This document shows positions 34,533 through 44,876 of a DNA stretch of 64,000 nt, one piece after another. The notes under the pieces were generated by a model. It ran no database searches. It was not told the origin of the DNA and saw nothing but the letters and a program-made list of their open reading frames with translations. This DNA is from Impatiens glandulifera (taxonomy: Eukaryota; Streptophyta; Magnoliopsida; Ericales; Balsaminaceae), in assembly GCF_907164915.1 (NCBI RefSeq), contig NC_061869.1, positions 11,395,721 through 11,459,720 on the forward strand, written 5' to 3'. The position numbers and the translations under genes were made by a program. Within the stretch, counting starts at the first letter, position 1, and every line of letters starts with the position of its first letter.

Positions 34533-34681
34533 CTAATCTTGTAACTAAAACATAATTTATTATTGTTAAGTTAGTTTTTGACTTTTCGTTCATATTTATA
34601 GTCACAATATTAATTTCATTCTTCCATTTAAATTTGTTTGAAATTAGTTTTCTAATACTTTGTTATTTTTTTGGACAAACT

Positions 34682-34720
34682 GGGGGCTTGTTTGGTGAGA
34701 CAATTCCTTGTGTACCTATG
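34682..34720. repeat. Outer tip of the interrupted inverted-repeat element
   Basis: 'gggggcttgtttggtgagac' followed by 'aattccttg' pairs imperfectly with the far right arm at about 51330-51375 ('gaattgtttcag' and beyond). Together with 37269-38007 it forms the left part of an element split by two later insertions. Confidence 0.5.
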
Positions 34721-35213
34721 TGTTACAACTTAGATTATAACTTAGAATTTATGGGTTCTTGATCTCAAGAATCGAGTTCTTAATCTCTAGGACCGGGCAG
34801 AAATATATAATCAAAGTGCAGTGGAAGGGTTTTGTAACGAAAAATTTGGGATGAGGGAAAAGAAGAATCAAGGGTGAGAAGAGAAATACTGATGGTCTAT
34901 ACCAAACAGTCCAAAATAAATAATCAAAATATAAAAGACAATGGGGGTGACGAAATTTTACAAGTAATTTCATATATTCATTATTCCATTCATGGGTCCT
35001 TAAGGAAGAGAGATCAGCCTTATATAGTTGTTGTCTTTACCCAGAATATTCAGTTACAACAACTACTTAGAAAATAACAGAATTCAGTTTGAAAAATAAA
35101 AGGGAAAGAAAAAAAAAATATTAAAACAAAGATCTGGCCCAAGTGTTGCATAGGACCAATGGAGGGTGCTTGAATTATTTTGGGACCACAGCCTTTATTT
35201 CTGGACCGTAGAA
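34721..35213 (-). repeat. LTR (3' LTR in coding sense), 493 bp
   Basis: Matches 36971-37268 with one large gap. The ends are inverted TGTTAC/GTAG-type. Confidence 0.88.
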
Positions 35214-35625
35214 TTATCTCCCCCTTCAAAATTCGTCACCCTCGACGAAAAGACAGTAGCCTGGTCAACCTCTAATGCGCATGCCCTTATTTTCAAAGAA
35301 AACTATTTTCTCTTGTTTCGGTCGGATTTCAGAATGTCCAGCTAGGGTCGGAGCATAAGCCCACAATCCTTTATAAGCCTTTGATAACATTTTTTCAGTA
35401 GTGGAGCTGGCCAGGTCCTTGTAGTCTTTAGGATTGCCGGGTCAGTCGCCACTTCAGCCATGTGGGAAATTTCTGTGCACCCAAAATCAGATTTTCGTTT
35501 GTTGAGAGATGACCTTTGTTGCTGCAATTTTTCCAGAACATGGGGAAGATATATAAAAAACTTCTTCCAGCTCTGATTATACCCTATGGTGTTATCAAAA
35601 TTCCAGAACTAGTCTTTATTTCGGA

Positions 35626-36910
35626 TCAGCACCCAAGGTACAACAAAATGGCCATTTTCTTCCGTTTATATTCTAGAGTGTCTTCAAACATCCAAGCCCA
35701 GTCCTTTTTCCAAACCAGTAACACATGGGAAGTAAAGTAACCATGGATTCTAATTATTTTCCTGGCTGGTGGTCGGTTATTGGGTTGCTGGAATAACTGA
35801 TTGAAGCCTTCGATTATGTGCTGGAAATTTTCAAGTGTGTCTTTCAAAAAAAGTGAAACAATTTGGCTTTCATTCTTACTCTTTATTTGTACCGTGGAAG
35901 AAACACTACATTTTTCCAAGGTCTTTTCCAGCTGGTTGCCTTGTATTATGTTGACATGCGACCGAGGCATACCTTGCAAGACCGTGATTGTGTGCAAAAA
36001 AATTGTTGGTTCATCCTTTGTCTCAAGAAGCAAAGGTGGATCATTAAAAACTGGTTCTTAAGTGGGTTCTTGAACGAGTTCTTGGACTTCTTGCTGATTA
36101 GCCGAGACCATGAATAATTTGGATTTGCACCTGTAGTTAGTCTCCCATTTTTCATTGCAAGTATAACATAGGTCTTCTTTCCTGTTTTCATCCATTACAG
36201 CCGGGTCTAATTGCTTCATGTAGCCCTAGTTTATGCTAAAAGAAGACGCATAGGAAGAATTATTGGGGTTGGTTGTCCAATTGATGCTTATAATGTTGGT
36301 GCTTGGCCAGGCTGTGCTAACAATTGATGGCTTAGGCAGCAGCGGTGCTTCATCGTTGTACAAGGGTCTGCTGCTCATTAGGGACGCGTATGTTGCTTCT
36401 TGGACAGTGCTTACCTGCTTCATTTTCATCCCTTGTCTCATGGGGGGTCGTGTATGGGAGGACCGAATCGCATCAAGAGATCTCTCTTGAATACATCCCA
36501 CGACAAGGCTTTTCTATGGTTGCGGTTCTACAAATATGAGCCATACCACAATCTTGCCTCATTTGAAAAGTGAGTGCGGGCATTGTCCAGTTTTGTGACA
36601 TTATTCGTCTTGTACACCCTAAAGAATTGCTCGGAAAATATGAGCCAGCCCTCCAAATTAGTCTCATCAAATTCAGGAAGATCAACCTTTGGAGGAACGT
36701 AGTGTTGACCATATTGGAAGAGCCTATGCATAGGAGGACCGTAGCAAGAAGCATTAAAATAGGATCAGGTGCGGTAATCTTGGCCATTATTAGATGCACC
36801 ACTTTCAATGGCTGCCAAACTTTCTTCAGCGTTATTGAACCTTCTGTCCATTGAAGCTTGCATAACAGCCGTTTGTTAGGACAGACCTTCGAGTAGTGTC
36901 TTAAGAGCAT
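35626..36910 (-). pseudogene. gag-like coding remnant
   Basis: Minus strand. 36731-36528 reads PPKVDLPEFDETNLEGWLIFSEQFF, then FFRVYKTNN and NEARLWYGSYL, matching the gag pattern of plant Ty3-type elements ('LP.FDG.NP.GW...AE.FF....'). 36501-36226 and 36191-35946 continue in other frames. A zinc-knuckle-like CYTCNEKWETNYRC can be read in the frame that crosses about 36165-36120. The stretch 36033-35626 is open and continues to a polar region. Upstream of 36731 an in-frame stop separates a possible N-terminal piece. Frames shift several times, so it is non-functional as read. Confidence 0.7.
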
Positions 36911-36955
36911 CCATCTTTATTTGCTATCGAGTTTCTTTCATTTGAGAATCGTTTT

Positions 36956-36967
36956 GCTCTGATACCA
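36956..36967 (-). other. Primer-binding site (initiator tRNA-Met type)
   Basis: Minus strand TGGTATCAGAGC, three bases from the LTR edge. Confidence 0.85.
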
Positions 36968-36970
36968 AGA

Positions 36971-37268
36971 TGTTACAACTTAATTTGTAACTTAGAATTT
37001 ATGGGTTCTTGATCTCAAGAATCGAGTTTTTGATCTCTAGGACCGGGTATAAATATATAATCAAAGTGTAGCGGAAGGGTTTTGTAATGAAGAATTTGGG
37101 ATGAGGGAAAAGAAGAATCAAGGGTGAGAAGAGAAATATTGTTGGTCTATACCAAATAGTCCAAAATAAATAATCAAAACATAAAAAATAATGAGGGTGA
37201 AGATAAAGGACCGATGGAGGGTACTGTAATTATTTTGGGACCGCAACCTTTATTTCTGGACCGTAGCA
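36971..37268 (-). repeat. LTR (5' LTR in coding sense), 298 bp, internally deleted
   Basis: Aligned to 34721-35213 but missing about 195 bp between 'atgagggtga' and 'aggaccgatgg'. Confidence 0.88.
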
Positions 37269-38007
37269 CTATGTTTCAAAAAGTTTTTCTCATAATACCC
37301 CATTTTGAACCCCTTCTCCAAAAGAGAAATGATTGGGAAGAATTTGGGAGAGAAAGTTATGTGGCGTGGCCTGGTCTGAGCTGAAAAATTAACAATTTTT
37401 CTCTCTCTACTCACCTTTTATCACTTTTCTACCTAGTGATGTAATGACACGTCATTCCCTCTCCCAAATTCTATTCTCTATCACTCCTTTTATCTATCTC
37501 TATTTAAAATTAATAAAAATAACACATATTTTATTTTTACTTAATTTTATAAATATATTATATATATCTAGAACTAAACCTATTAAATTTAGTTATTCAA
37601 ATAAATATTATAAATAAAAATAAAAATATTATACACTAAAATAAAAATACATTATATAAACATTAAAATAAAATATATTAGGTAAACGTTAAAATAAAAT
37701 ACATTAAATAAAAATTAAGACAAATACTTTATTTAAAAATAATATATATAATAAATAAAAATTTAATATATGAAAATTAAAACAAAATATGTTAAATAGA
37801 AAATACAAATTTACATAAAGATTTTTGTTCTTTTTGAAAAATATGACGGGTTATTTAACATTCTACCTCAATTGCAAATAGTATATTGAATAATGCTATA
37901 ATTTATCAAAAACACTATGAAATTTGAAAATACGAGTTTAACTAAATTTTTAATCAATCATATTGGTTTCAACTCGTAAGTAATTGAGAAATGTTTGGTG
38001 TTCTAAT
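37269..38007. mobile_element. Left arm of an inverted-repeat element split by later insertions
   Basis: 'tttctcataata' (37286) and, further in, 'taaaataaaatacatta' and 'ttattcaaataaatattata' pair with their complements at 50860-51350. Without the LTR element and CACTA-2, the original element would be about 1.4 kb. The right arm lies at 50747-51370. Confidence 0.75.
37340..37472. mobile_element. Small MITE, 133 bp
   Basis: AGAATTTGGGAGAGAAAG at the left and, on the other strand, AGAATTTGGGAGAGGGAA at the right. The segment is missing from the opposite arm of the host inverted repeat, so it is a separate insertion. Confidence 0.6.
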
Positions 38008-38345
38008 CACTAGTAAAAAGTTGTTTTTTAAGGAGGGCAAAAACCCTCGGAGAAATGCAATATGCATTCGGTGAAAGAATTTACCGAGAGCGATTAATGC
38101 TCTCGCAGCGTCTCGGTGATAAAGTTGTCGGTGAAAAAATAAAAGCTATTTGCGAAGGAATATTAAGTTCTCGGAGATAAATTATAACCAAGAGCAATGA
38201 ACGACTCTCGGCGATGACTTTAAACTGTTACTAAGAGCGTTAGCGTTGCTCTCGGAGATTATTTTAAAATATTAACGAGAGTCTTTATATTGCTCTCAAA
38301 GCTAAATTTAATTATTTACCGAGATCATAAGCCTATTGCTCTCGG
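38008..38345. repeat. CACTA-2 left subterminal repeats
   Basis: Repeated CCGAGAGC..TTAATGCTCTCG-type motifs and 'tgctctcgg' variants. Confidence 0.85.
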
Positions 38346-38601
38346 TTGTAATAGGTTTTTTTAAACAAAACGATTATAAACCAAATATTACATATTTTAA
38401 ACCAACTAATTTCAGACCTAAATCATACACAAATTAGAAATACCAAATTTCATATACAAAAATCTCAATAATTCAAAAATACAATTATTCAATAAACTTA
38501 AATCTCAATTCATTCAAAAATACAATCATTTAATAAACCAAAATCCCAATTATCCCATATGTCGGTCAATGTATTAAAAGATAAAAGCATCATATACTAG
38601 A

Positions 38602-39710
38602 TTGATCCAGAGGTGGAAGTGGAGGATATCTCGCCATAAATGCCGCCAACTGATTATGAAATTCTTACCTTTGTCTTTCCATGTGTATTTCCATTTGTCT
38701 TTGTGCCTAAAGAGCTTGTCTTTTTGTCTCTTGTGCTTTTCTTTTTTGTCTCAAGTACTTCTCTTTTTGACTCAAGAACTATAGCCTTCAGTTCTTCTCT
38801 TTTTAAAGTCTCCTCATGTAATTTAGTACAAAACTTCTCAATCTTTTTCTCCCTCCGTTGAGATTGGATTCCACTATACAAATCTCCTCTAAACTAGGTT
38901 GGCCTCACGCCTGATCCCATACAATGATCCTCTCGTGCCCTTGTCGTCCAAAAACGTTCTCAGTCAGCACATAATCGAACATATCGAGATTTCTTTCGAG
39001 CGTCTAACGCATCACATCCTATAAAAAGAAACAAAAGTTGATTAGTTAATTATAACAACAATAAATAAGTTAAATATGAAGTACACTTACAATTTCTCTT
39101 GTATATGGGGATCCACCACACGAGTAGAGTCATCACCTGTTCTTTTTTTACTATGTCTCATAGAAAAGGTCAATGTCTGACAGCGCTATACCCATAGTGT
39201 TCTCCTATGAAGATTAAATGTTTGTATTGTTAATTATAAAAACATAGTTAACATATTATAATTACTCTTGAATAAATATACTTACCATTTTTGCTGCCAC
39301 CTAAGAGAATGACACACTCCCCGCATGATGTGTCATTCAAAGATTCTTCCTATTATGTGAATTCCACTCGCTTCTTACCTATTTTTGAAAACATTAATTA
39401 ATACTTAGTTACATTATAAACAATGATGTATAAAGTTTAGAATTTAAAGATTCACCCATAAATAGTCTCAGAGAAAGTGACGATCCAAAATGTAATTTCA
39501 ATTATCTTCTGTATATTCATTCGGTTTGTGTGCTCTGATAGCTGATATATCCCCATCACGAGCTTTAACATGATTCCGGATGATATCACATCGGTACAAA
39601 CCACATTAACATGTTCCATTATCTATTTCAGATAATACTCAATAGGTTCTGGCACTGCCTCAAAACGATTATGCAAAGACACGATATTAATTATTATTAT
39701 GTATTAGAGA
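38602..39710 (-). pseudogene. TNP1/transposase_24-like gene of CACTA-2, decayed
   Basis: Minus-strand pieces: about 39640-39460 reads RDGDISAIRAHKPNEYTED then NWNYILDRHF, equivalent to the 'DW..VCRNHY' region of CACTA-1. About 39340-39290 has a worn THHAGS motif (cf. HHTGSRPFAQ). About 39000-38890 reads DYVLTENVFGRQGHER, and 38881-38654 is a lysine/glutamate-rich coiled coil. The order matches the CACTA-1 gene. Several frameshifts and a stop (TGA near 38912) are visible. The upstream part (LHRLLYWSDLSSTDIEHLLK, 40925-40860) is separated from it by the solo LTR. Confidence 0.7.
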
Positions 39711-39721
39711 ATGAAAGTTTA

Positions 39722-40832
39722 TGTTAGATAAAATTAGATCGGTTAAATAGAACTTAACAAAAACAAATCTCTTGTGCAGGACAGTCAAGTTACTCAACCG
39801 GTCAAGTTACTCAACCGGTCAAATCAGAAGGCCAAAATCATTGAACATTCGGCCAATCTTAAGTTATGGAAAAAACCGGAAGTCATCCGGTTAACATAAA
39901 CAACAGACCAGTACAAATAGATACTTCAAGTATCTGTTGAGGATGATACCGAAGGGACAGACTTTAGTATTGCCATATTCATACAAGTCTAAAGACAGTA
40001 TGCAGGCTGTAGAAGATCGTCCGACAAGATCTTTCCACTCCAAGATAAATCAGAGGCGCAATCCTCCAGGTAAAGGCAACTGTCCAACCGACAGTTGCCA
40101 TATTGAGTAAAAGACAAACCTAGCCGGTTTGACCTATACACTGGAAGTCTAGACCGCCAGGTCTGAATCACTGAACCTCTGCTCAACCAATCAGATTTAA
40201 GGAAATAAAATGTGACCGTTGGCACATTTCACCTATAAAAGAAGGAGCTGAAGAGGAATTAAGGCAGCACAAGAAACCAGTCAACGAATCCTACCAACTA
40301 CAAGCTCTAAGATTTATTGCAAGTTTATTTCTCTACAAGGTTTAGAGCTTAAGTGTTTATTTGAAGAGTGATTACAATTTCGCTTAAAATTGTACTAGTG
40401 TTATCGAGCAGAAAATAAGTCTCGATTGGATTGTGTTTGTGTATTCCTTAGTGAATATCCTTCTCGCGGTTTCGAGAGGAAGGAGTGACGTAGGAGTTTA
40501 TCTCCGAACATCCATAAAATTCTGTCTTGTTATTTACTTTCTGTCGGTCTTGTGCTCTAATCGACTCTGCCTAAACCGACTTAATAAATCCCAAAACCGA
40601 CCCAGCAATCCCAAACCAACCTCATCTATATCCGGTTCTGTCCATCCAGTGTGTGTGCTGCTTCAACCTAAAACAAACCACTTCCGCACTTGAACTAGGT
40701 TCAAGGGTTTGTGACAGTTTGTGTAGTATTGAAACCCGGTGTTAGTCTCTAACCGGATTAATCACCAACCTTTGAGTGAGACGCGCTAACCGGCCAGACT
40801 CCGGTTCCCCAGCCGCGACCTAGATCCTAACA
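39722..40832 (+). mobile_element. Solo LTR of a Ty1/copia (Sirevirus-like) element, 1.1 kb
   Basis: Begins TGTTAGAT and ends ATCCTAACA (inverted TGTTAG/CTAACA), with flanks GTTTA (39717-39721) and GTTAA (40833-40837), a 5-bp target duplication with one mismatch. A clear TATA box TATAAAAG lies at 40234-40241. The length, TATA position and downstream 'ggaaggagtgacgtaggag' phrase recall Sirevirus LTRs. No internal region or second LTR is present, so it arose by recombination between LTRs. It sits in the TNP1-like gene of CACTA-2. Confidence 0.85.
40234..40241 (+). promoter_or_regulatory. TATA box of the solo LTR
   Basis: TATAAAAG in a GC-richer context, the expected LTR promoter element. Confidence 0.7.
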
Positions 40833-40924
40833 GTTAATAAAATAAGATATTAACACTTACCGTTACCGACTTCAAAAGATGCTCTATGTCGGTGGAGCTC
40901 AAGTCTGACCAATACAACAGACGA

Positions 40925-43582
40925 TGTAATGAGAAAGTATATTTTTTTTACTAGAAGAGTATGTATGGGACATCGAGACATTAGAGAACTCCATCAACCT
41001 CAACGGGATGTAACGAGTGTTTTATGCTCATCAATTGTAAATCTTTCTAAGCCTTCAGTCCATCTTTCGTCTTCTCTTTCACATTCATCATTGTTCCGAC
41101 AATGCTATCGCAAATACTTGTTTCAATATGCATGACATCTAGATTATGTCTCAACAATAGAGTTTCTGGTATGGTAGAGTAAAAAATATAGATAATTTGC
41201 ATTGTTTTAAAATACGTAGTCCGACCGACGATTCAACCGGTCCGACCGCGAAACAGTTTAATGAACAGTCCAATTTTTAACTCCCATACGTTAACCTTAC
41301 GAATCGGTCAAAATGCGGTCTGAATGGACGGTTCTACCGGAAAACAAAACAAAAAAATTCTGGTTCGAAAGGTTTAGGTGATTATATATTATTCTTATAT
41401 TTTCTTTCTTCTTGTTTTTTGGTCTGCTCCTTGGTCTGGACCGCGAGCAAATGTTTTGGCATACCTTAACTGAAAACGAATCCATTGCAGAGATAAAAAG
41501 ATAAAACTAAAACCACATAAGATCTGGGAGGATAGAGAAAGAAAGCGGGGAGAAAGATGAAAGCAAATAAAGTTTTTAGGTTGTCAATGGCTATTATATT
41601 AGGGTCCCACCCTTCCTCACTTACAACATATTATCATTATTCATATATAGTTTTAATTTTTGATATTTTAAATTATAGATATTTAATGTGATATTAATTT
41701 AATGGTCAAAATATTTAATTTAATTAATATTTATTTGATTATTTTTTATATGTCTAAGTGATTATATATACCATCTACATACGAATATATCTAAATTTAT
41801 TTATTTATTTTTAAAATAATTAAAATCTGATTCAACCAGTGGTTTAACCGGTTGGACCGGTCGAACCAAACTTCGTTAAAAACTGGGTTGATGACCGGAA
41901 CGGTTTTCAAAATAATGATAATTTGTTCCAATTATCTCCTCGCACGTCATGACGGATTTTCATTTTTTTACTTAAAACAATTTCTTTAAATTCCAAGCTT
42001 GCATATAAGGCTTCTGTACCTGAGAATAGTGGATGGACCATTTGATATTCTGTATTATCGTCAAAGGCTTTACGTTCTTTATGAAATCTATGGTTAGGGG
42101 GAGGAAACGCCTATGACACATATAACACTATTTCTGTCAATTTGTTAATCTCATTAAAGCGTTAGCATTATTATAACACGGACACACAAATTTTTCTTTC
42201 GTACTCCAACCGGATAGATTTGCATATATAGAGAAGTCGTTAATAGTTTATAACAATACAACATGTATGTTAAAAAATACTTTAAAGTGGATGCATCAAA
42301 AGTTTGAGCACATGTATGCCATAAGGCCTGCAATTCCTCAATTAACGGTTGTAGAAAAATATCAATTGCATCACTAGGACTCTTAGGACCAAGAATCAAC
42401 ATGGATAACATGAAGTTACTTGAGTCCATGTAAATTGTCGGTGGTACATTATAAGGTATTATAACAACTGTCCAAATGTTATACAATTAATTTCTATTAA
42501 TAAATGGTTGAAACCCATCATTAGCCAAACAAAGTCTTAGGTTTCGGGGCTTTGAAGAAAAAAAAATCAGTATAGTGTTCATCAAACGACTTCTAGGTCA
42601 TAGAATCTACGAGATGCCTAATGAATTTATCGTCTACTCGACTATCTTTGTGCCATCTCATTAGTGGAGGCGTTTTTGAAGACATGTATAACCTTTGTAG
42701 CCTTGGTGTCAATGGAAAATAAAATAGCACCTTAGCTGGAATGTGTTTTTCATTATGTTTTTTCCGAACTGTCCCACTTGACTTATCAATCTTCCATCTC
42801 GAGGTGCCACACACCTTACAACGTTGAAGATCATTATTCTGCTTACAGTAAAACATACAATTATTATTACAAACGTCGATCTTTTCATATGTAAGACCAA
42901 TATTTGTAATAAATTTTTTACACTCATAATAAGAATTAGGTAAATGAGAATTTATGGTAAAATCTCATCTTTGAGCAAATTTAGCAATAAGTCGAATGAT
43001 GTATTTGTCCATTTACCAACATTCTTAATATGAAGCAACTTCAATAATGTGGAAGCCTTTAAAATTCGAGAACCTTCATACAAAGTCTGTTTTGAATCAT
43101 CCAACAATTTGTAGAATGATTTATCAGCGTCAACCGGATCTTCAAAACTAAAGTGTTGAATGTTGGGATACAAATCATTGAGAATATCTTCCATATACTG
43201 GTCATCAACATCATTATCAACATCATCAATTGTATTATCTTCTTATATCTCGTTAACATCGTCTTTATTATTTGATTCATCATCAACATCATTATCAATA
43301 TCATCAACTCCATCATCAACAATATCATTTTTGAAGCTCCTTTCACCATGAAAATACCAAAAATCGTAGTTCATTCTTATACTGTGTATAATTAGATGTG
43401 TCTTCACAACACTAATACTTTCATAGTTTCGATTTGCATATTTCATGTAAGGACACACGATGTTTTCCATTACAGTAGAGAATTGAGAAAAGCTTAGGAA
43501 TTTCTCAATGCCTTTCATATATTGTCATATATTGTGGATGATCTCGACGTAGGAGCATCCAACTTCTATCTGGAATTTCCAT
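40925..43582 (-). pseudogene. TNP2-type transposase, N-terminal half, split by a MITE
   Basis: Starts MEIPDRSWMLLRRDHPQY (43582), a transposase-associated domain, continuing FLSFSQ...ENIVCPYMKYANRNY. Next come an acidic stretch, then FYKLLDDSKQTLYEGSRI (43194-42952) and KKFITNIGLTYEKIDVC. CKVCGTSRWKID, PAKVLFYFPLTPRLQRLYMS and KTPPLMRWHKDSR (to 42593), LRLCLANDGFQPF and ILGPKSPSDAIDIFLQPLIE (42486-42154) follow. Then TINDFSIYANLSGWSTKEK, CYMCHRRFLPP and, across the MITE, LLRHNLDVMHIETSICD and VKEKTKDGLKA (41150-41070). TNP2 is the catalytic CACTA protein. At least three frameshifts (near 43530, 42240, 41170) and several stops are present. The DUF4218/4216 half is missing. Confidence 0.88.
41200..41916. 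mobile_element. Mutator-type MITE, 717 bp
   Basis: Flanked by a perfect 9-bp duplication GATAATTTG (41191-41199 and 41917-41925), the size made by Mutator-like transposases. Ends: CATTGTTTTAAAATACG on the left and, minus strand, ATTATTTTGAAAACCG on the right, followed on both sides by 'ccggtccgaccg/ccggtcgaacc' sequence. There is no transposase. The insertion falls inside the TNP2 frame between NWNKL and the IFFTLPY region; removing one copy of the 9 bp restores continuous homology. Confidence 0.92.
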
Positions 43583-43599
43583 TTTCTAACGTCGATCAG

Positions 43600-44472
43600 A
43601 TTTCTCAACACCAATAAAGTTTACTAGAAAAATCTACATCTTATAGTCCAAATATCACTCAAATAAATATCATCTTATTAGATTTATTAACATCCAAAAA
43701 TCTGGCAGGTTTTCTACTCTAAAAATATAGATATTAACATCTCAAATCATTTAACTCTAAAAAAACGAACCAACTCTCCAAATTAATTTAATGATGTAAA
43801 AAATATTTATCTTATGGACATAGATCTCCAAATTCTATATAGCTTCAATTCCCATCTTATGGATTACTAATTTTATTTTGCACATGTTCTATTTTAAATA
43901 AAAAAAATAAATTATTTCAAATTTATATCTAAATAATTATAGTAAACAATGACATTATTAACCATCAAACACATCAACACACTCCAATCCATATAAAATA
44001 AAAATATTAAATTGCTTATAAATATTGAAAGTCTCACATATAAGTTTTTCAATATCCTATTTAATATATCTTTATACAATCATATTTACTCATAATCAAA
44101 TAGTAAAAATTTTCAATATCATATTCAATATCCTATCTTCACAGAATCACCAAATTGTCTAAAACAATAAGCTTGATTCCTCTTACAAACACCAAGATAA
44201 CCCATTTAACAACATAAATGCTAATAACATGAAAATCAATTGATTCAAATGAAAATCAAACACCATAATGTATCACTCGATGCTATCCCAAGAATGAATC
44301 AACAACTTAGGATTTGACAATCAACAATAGAGTAGGAACATGCCTAGAGAAATGATCCAAAACTAGCCGGTTGTAGTCATGACTATGTTGAGGTCAAAAA
44401 TTGGTCGATTGTAAGGGAAGGGCTCAAGCGCGCGGCTAAGACGGGAGGTCCAAAAGAAACAAATTTAGAGAA
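43600..44472. other. CACTA-2 upstream region, no gene seen
   Basis: AT-rich sequence between the TNP2 start and the gypsy insertion. It probably holds the transcription leader of the transposase gene (intron or untranslated region), continuing beyond the gypsy element at 50038. Confidence 0.45.
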
Positions 44473-44876
44473 TGTCGTGACCTTACTGTCAATCACGATA
44501 TAAATCCCACAATAATAGTTTCGTAGAATATATAGAGAAGAACAGAATGAGTAAAAGAACAAAATAGGTGGAAGAACAGATTGAATAGAAGAACAGACTG
44601 AATAGAAGTTGGGAGTTTATTAGGGTTGGGGTTACCAGGAGCGACGGCTTCGGTAATTAGAAAGAGAAAGTATAACAATTAGAATATCAAAAACATATCC
44701 CTCTCCTTACAATTCTATCCTTATTTATAGACTAACAAATTATAAATTTAGGAAATAGATTCCTAATCTTTGGAAATAGATTCCTAATCTCTGGAAATAG
44801 AATCCTCATCTTTAGAAATAGAATCCTCATCTTTGGAAATAGAATATTCATTGTTGTGAATATTAGATTCACAACA
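44473..44876 (-). repeat. Gypsy LTR (3' in coding sense)
   Basis: Contains four copies of a 21-bp unit (GGAAATAGATTCCTAATCTTT and variants) where the other LTR has two. Confidence 0.93.

Larger units (their letters stand above)
34721..37268 (-). mobile_element. Non-autonomous LTR retrotransposon carrying only gag, 2.5 kb
   Basis: LTRs at 34721-35213 and 36971-37268 are flanked by the target duplication CTATG (34716-34720 and 37269-37273). On the coding (minus) strand the LTR runs TGCTACGG...TTGTAACA; the left copy has TTCTACGG. The right LTR lacks about 195 bp present in the left. A primer site TGGTATCAGAGC (36956-36967, minus) and a purine tract GAAGGGGGAGA (35217-35227, minus) are in the expected places. 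The interior of about 1.75 kb encodes only a gag-like region with a knuckle. Protease, reverse transcriptase and integrase are absent, so movement would need a helper element. Confidence 0.9.

Noticed and set aside
35516..36854. Plus-strand frames across the gag-only LTR element
   Set aside because: Antisense to the gag-like region and to the primer-site side; no recognised domain.
42937..43351. Plus-strand Ser/Thr-rich frame (43160-43351)
   Set aside because: It is the complement of the Asp/Asn-rich acidic stretch of TNP2.
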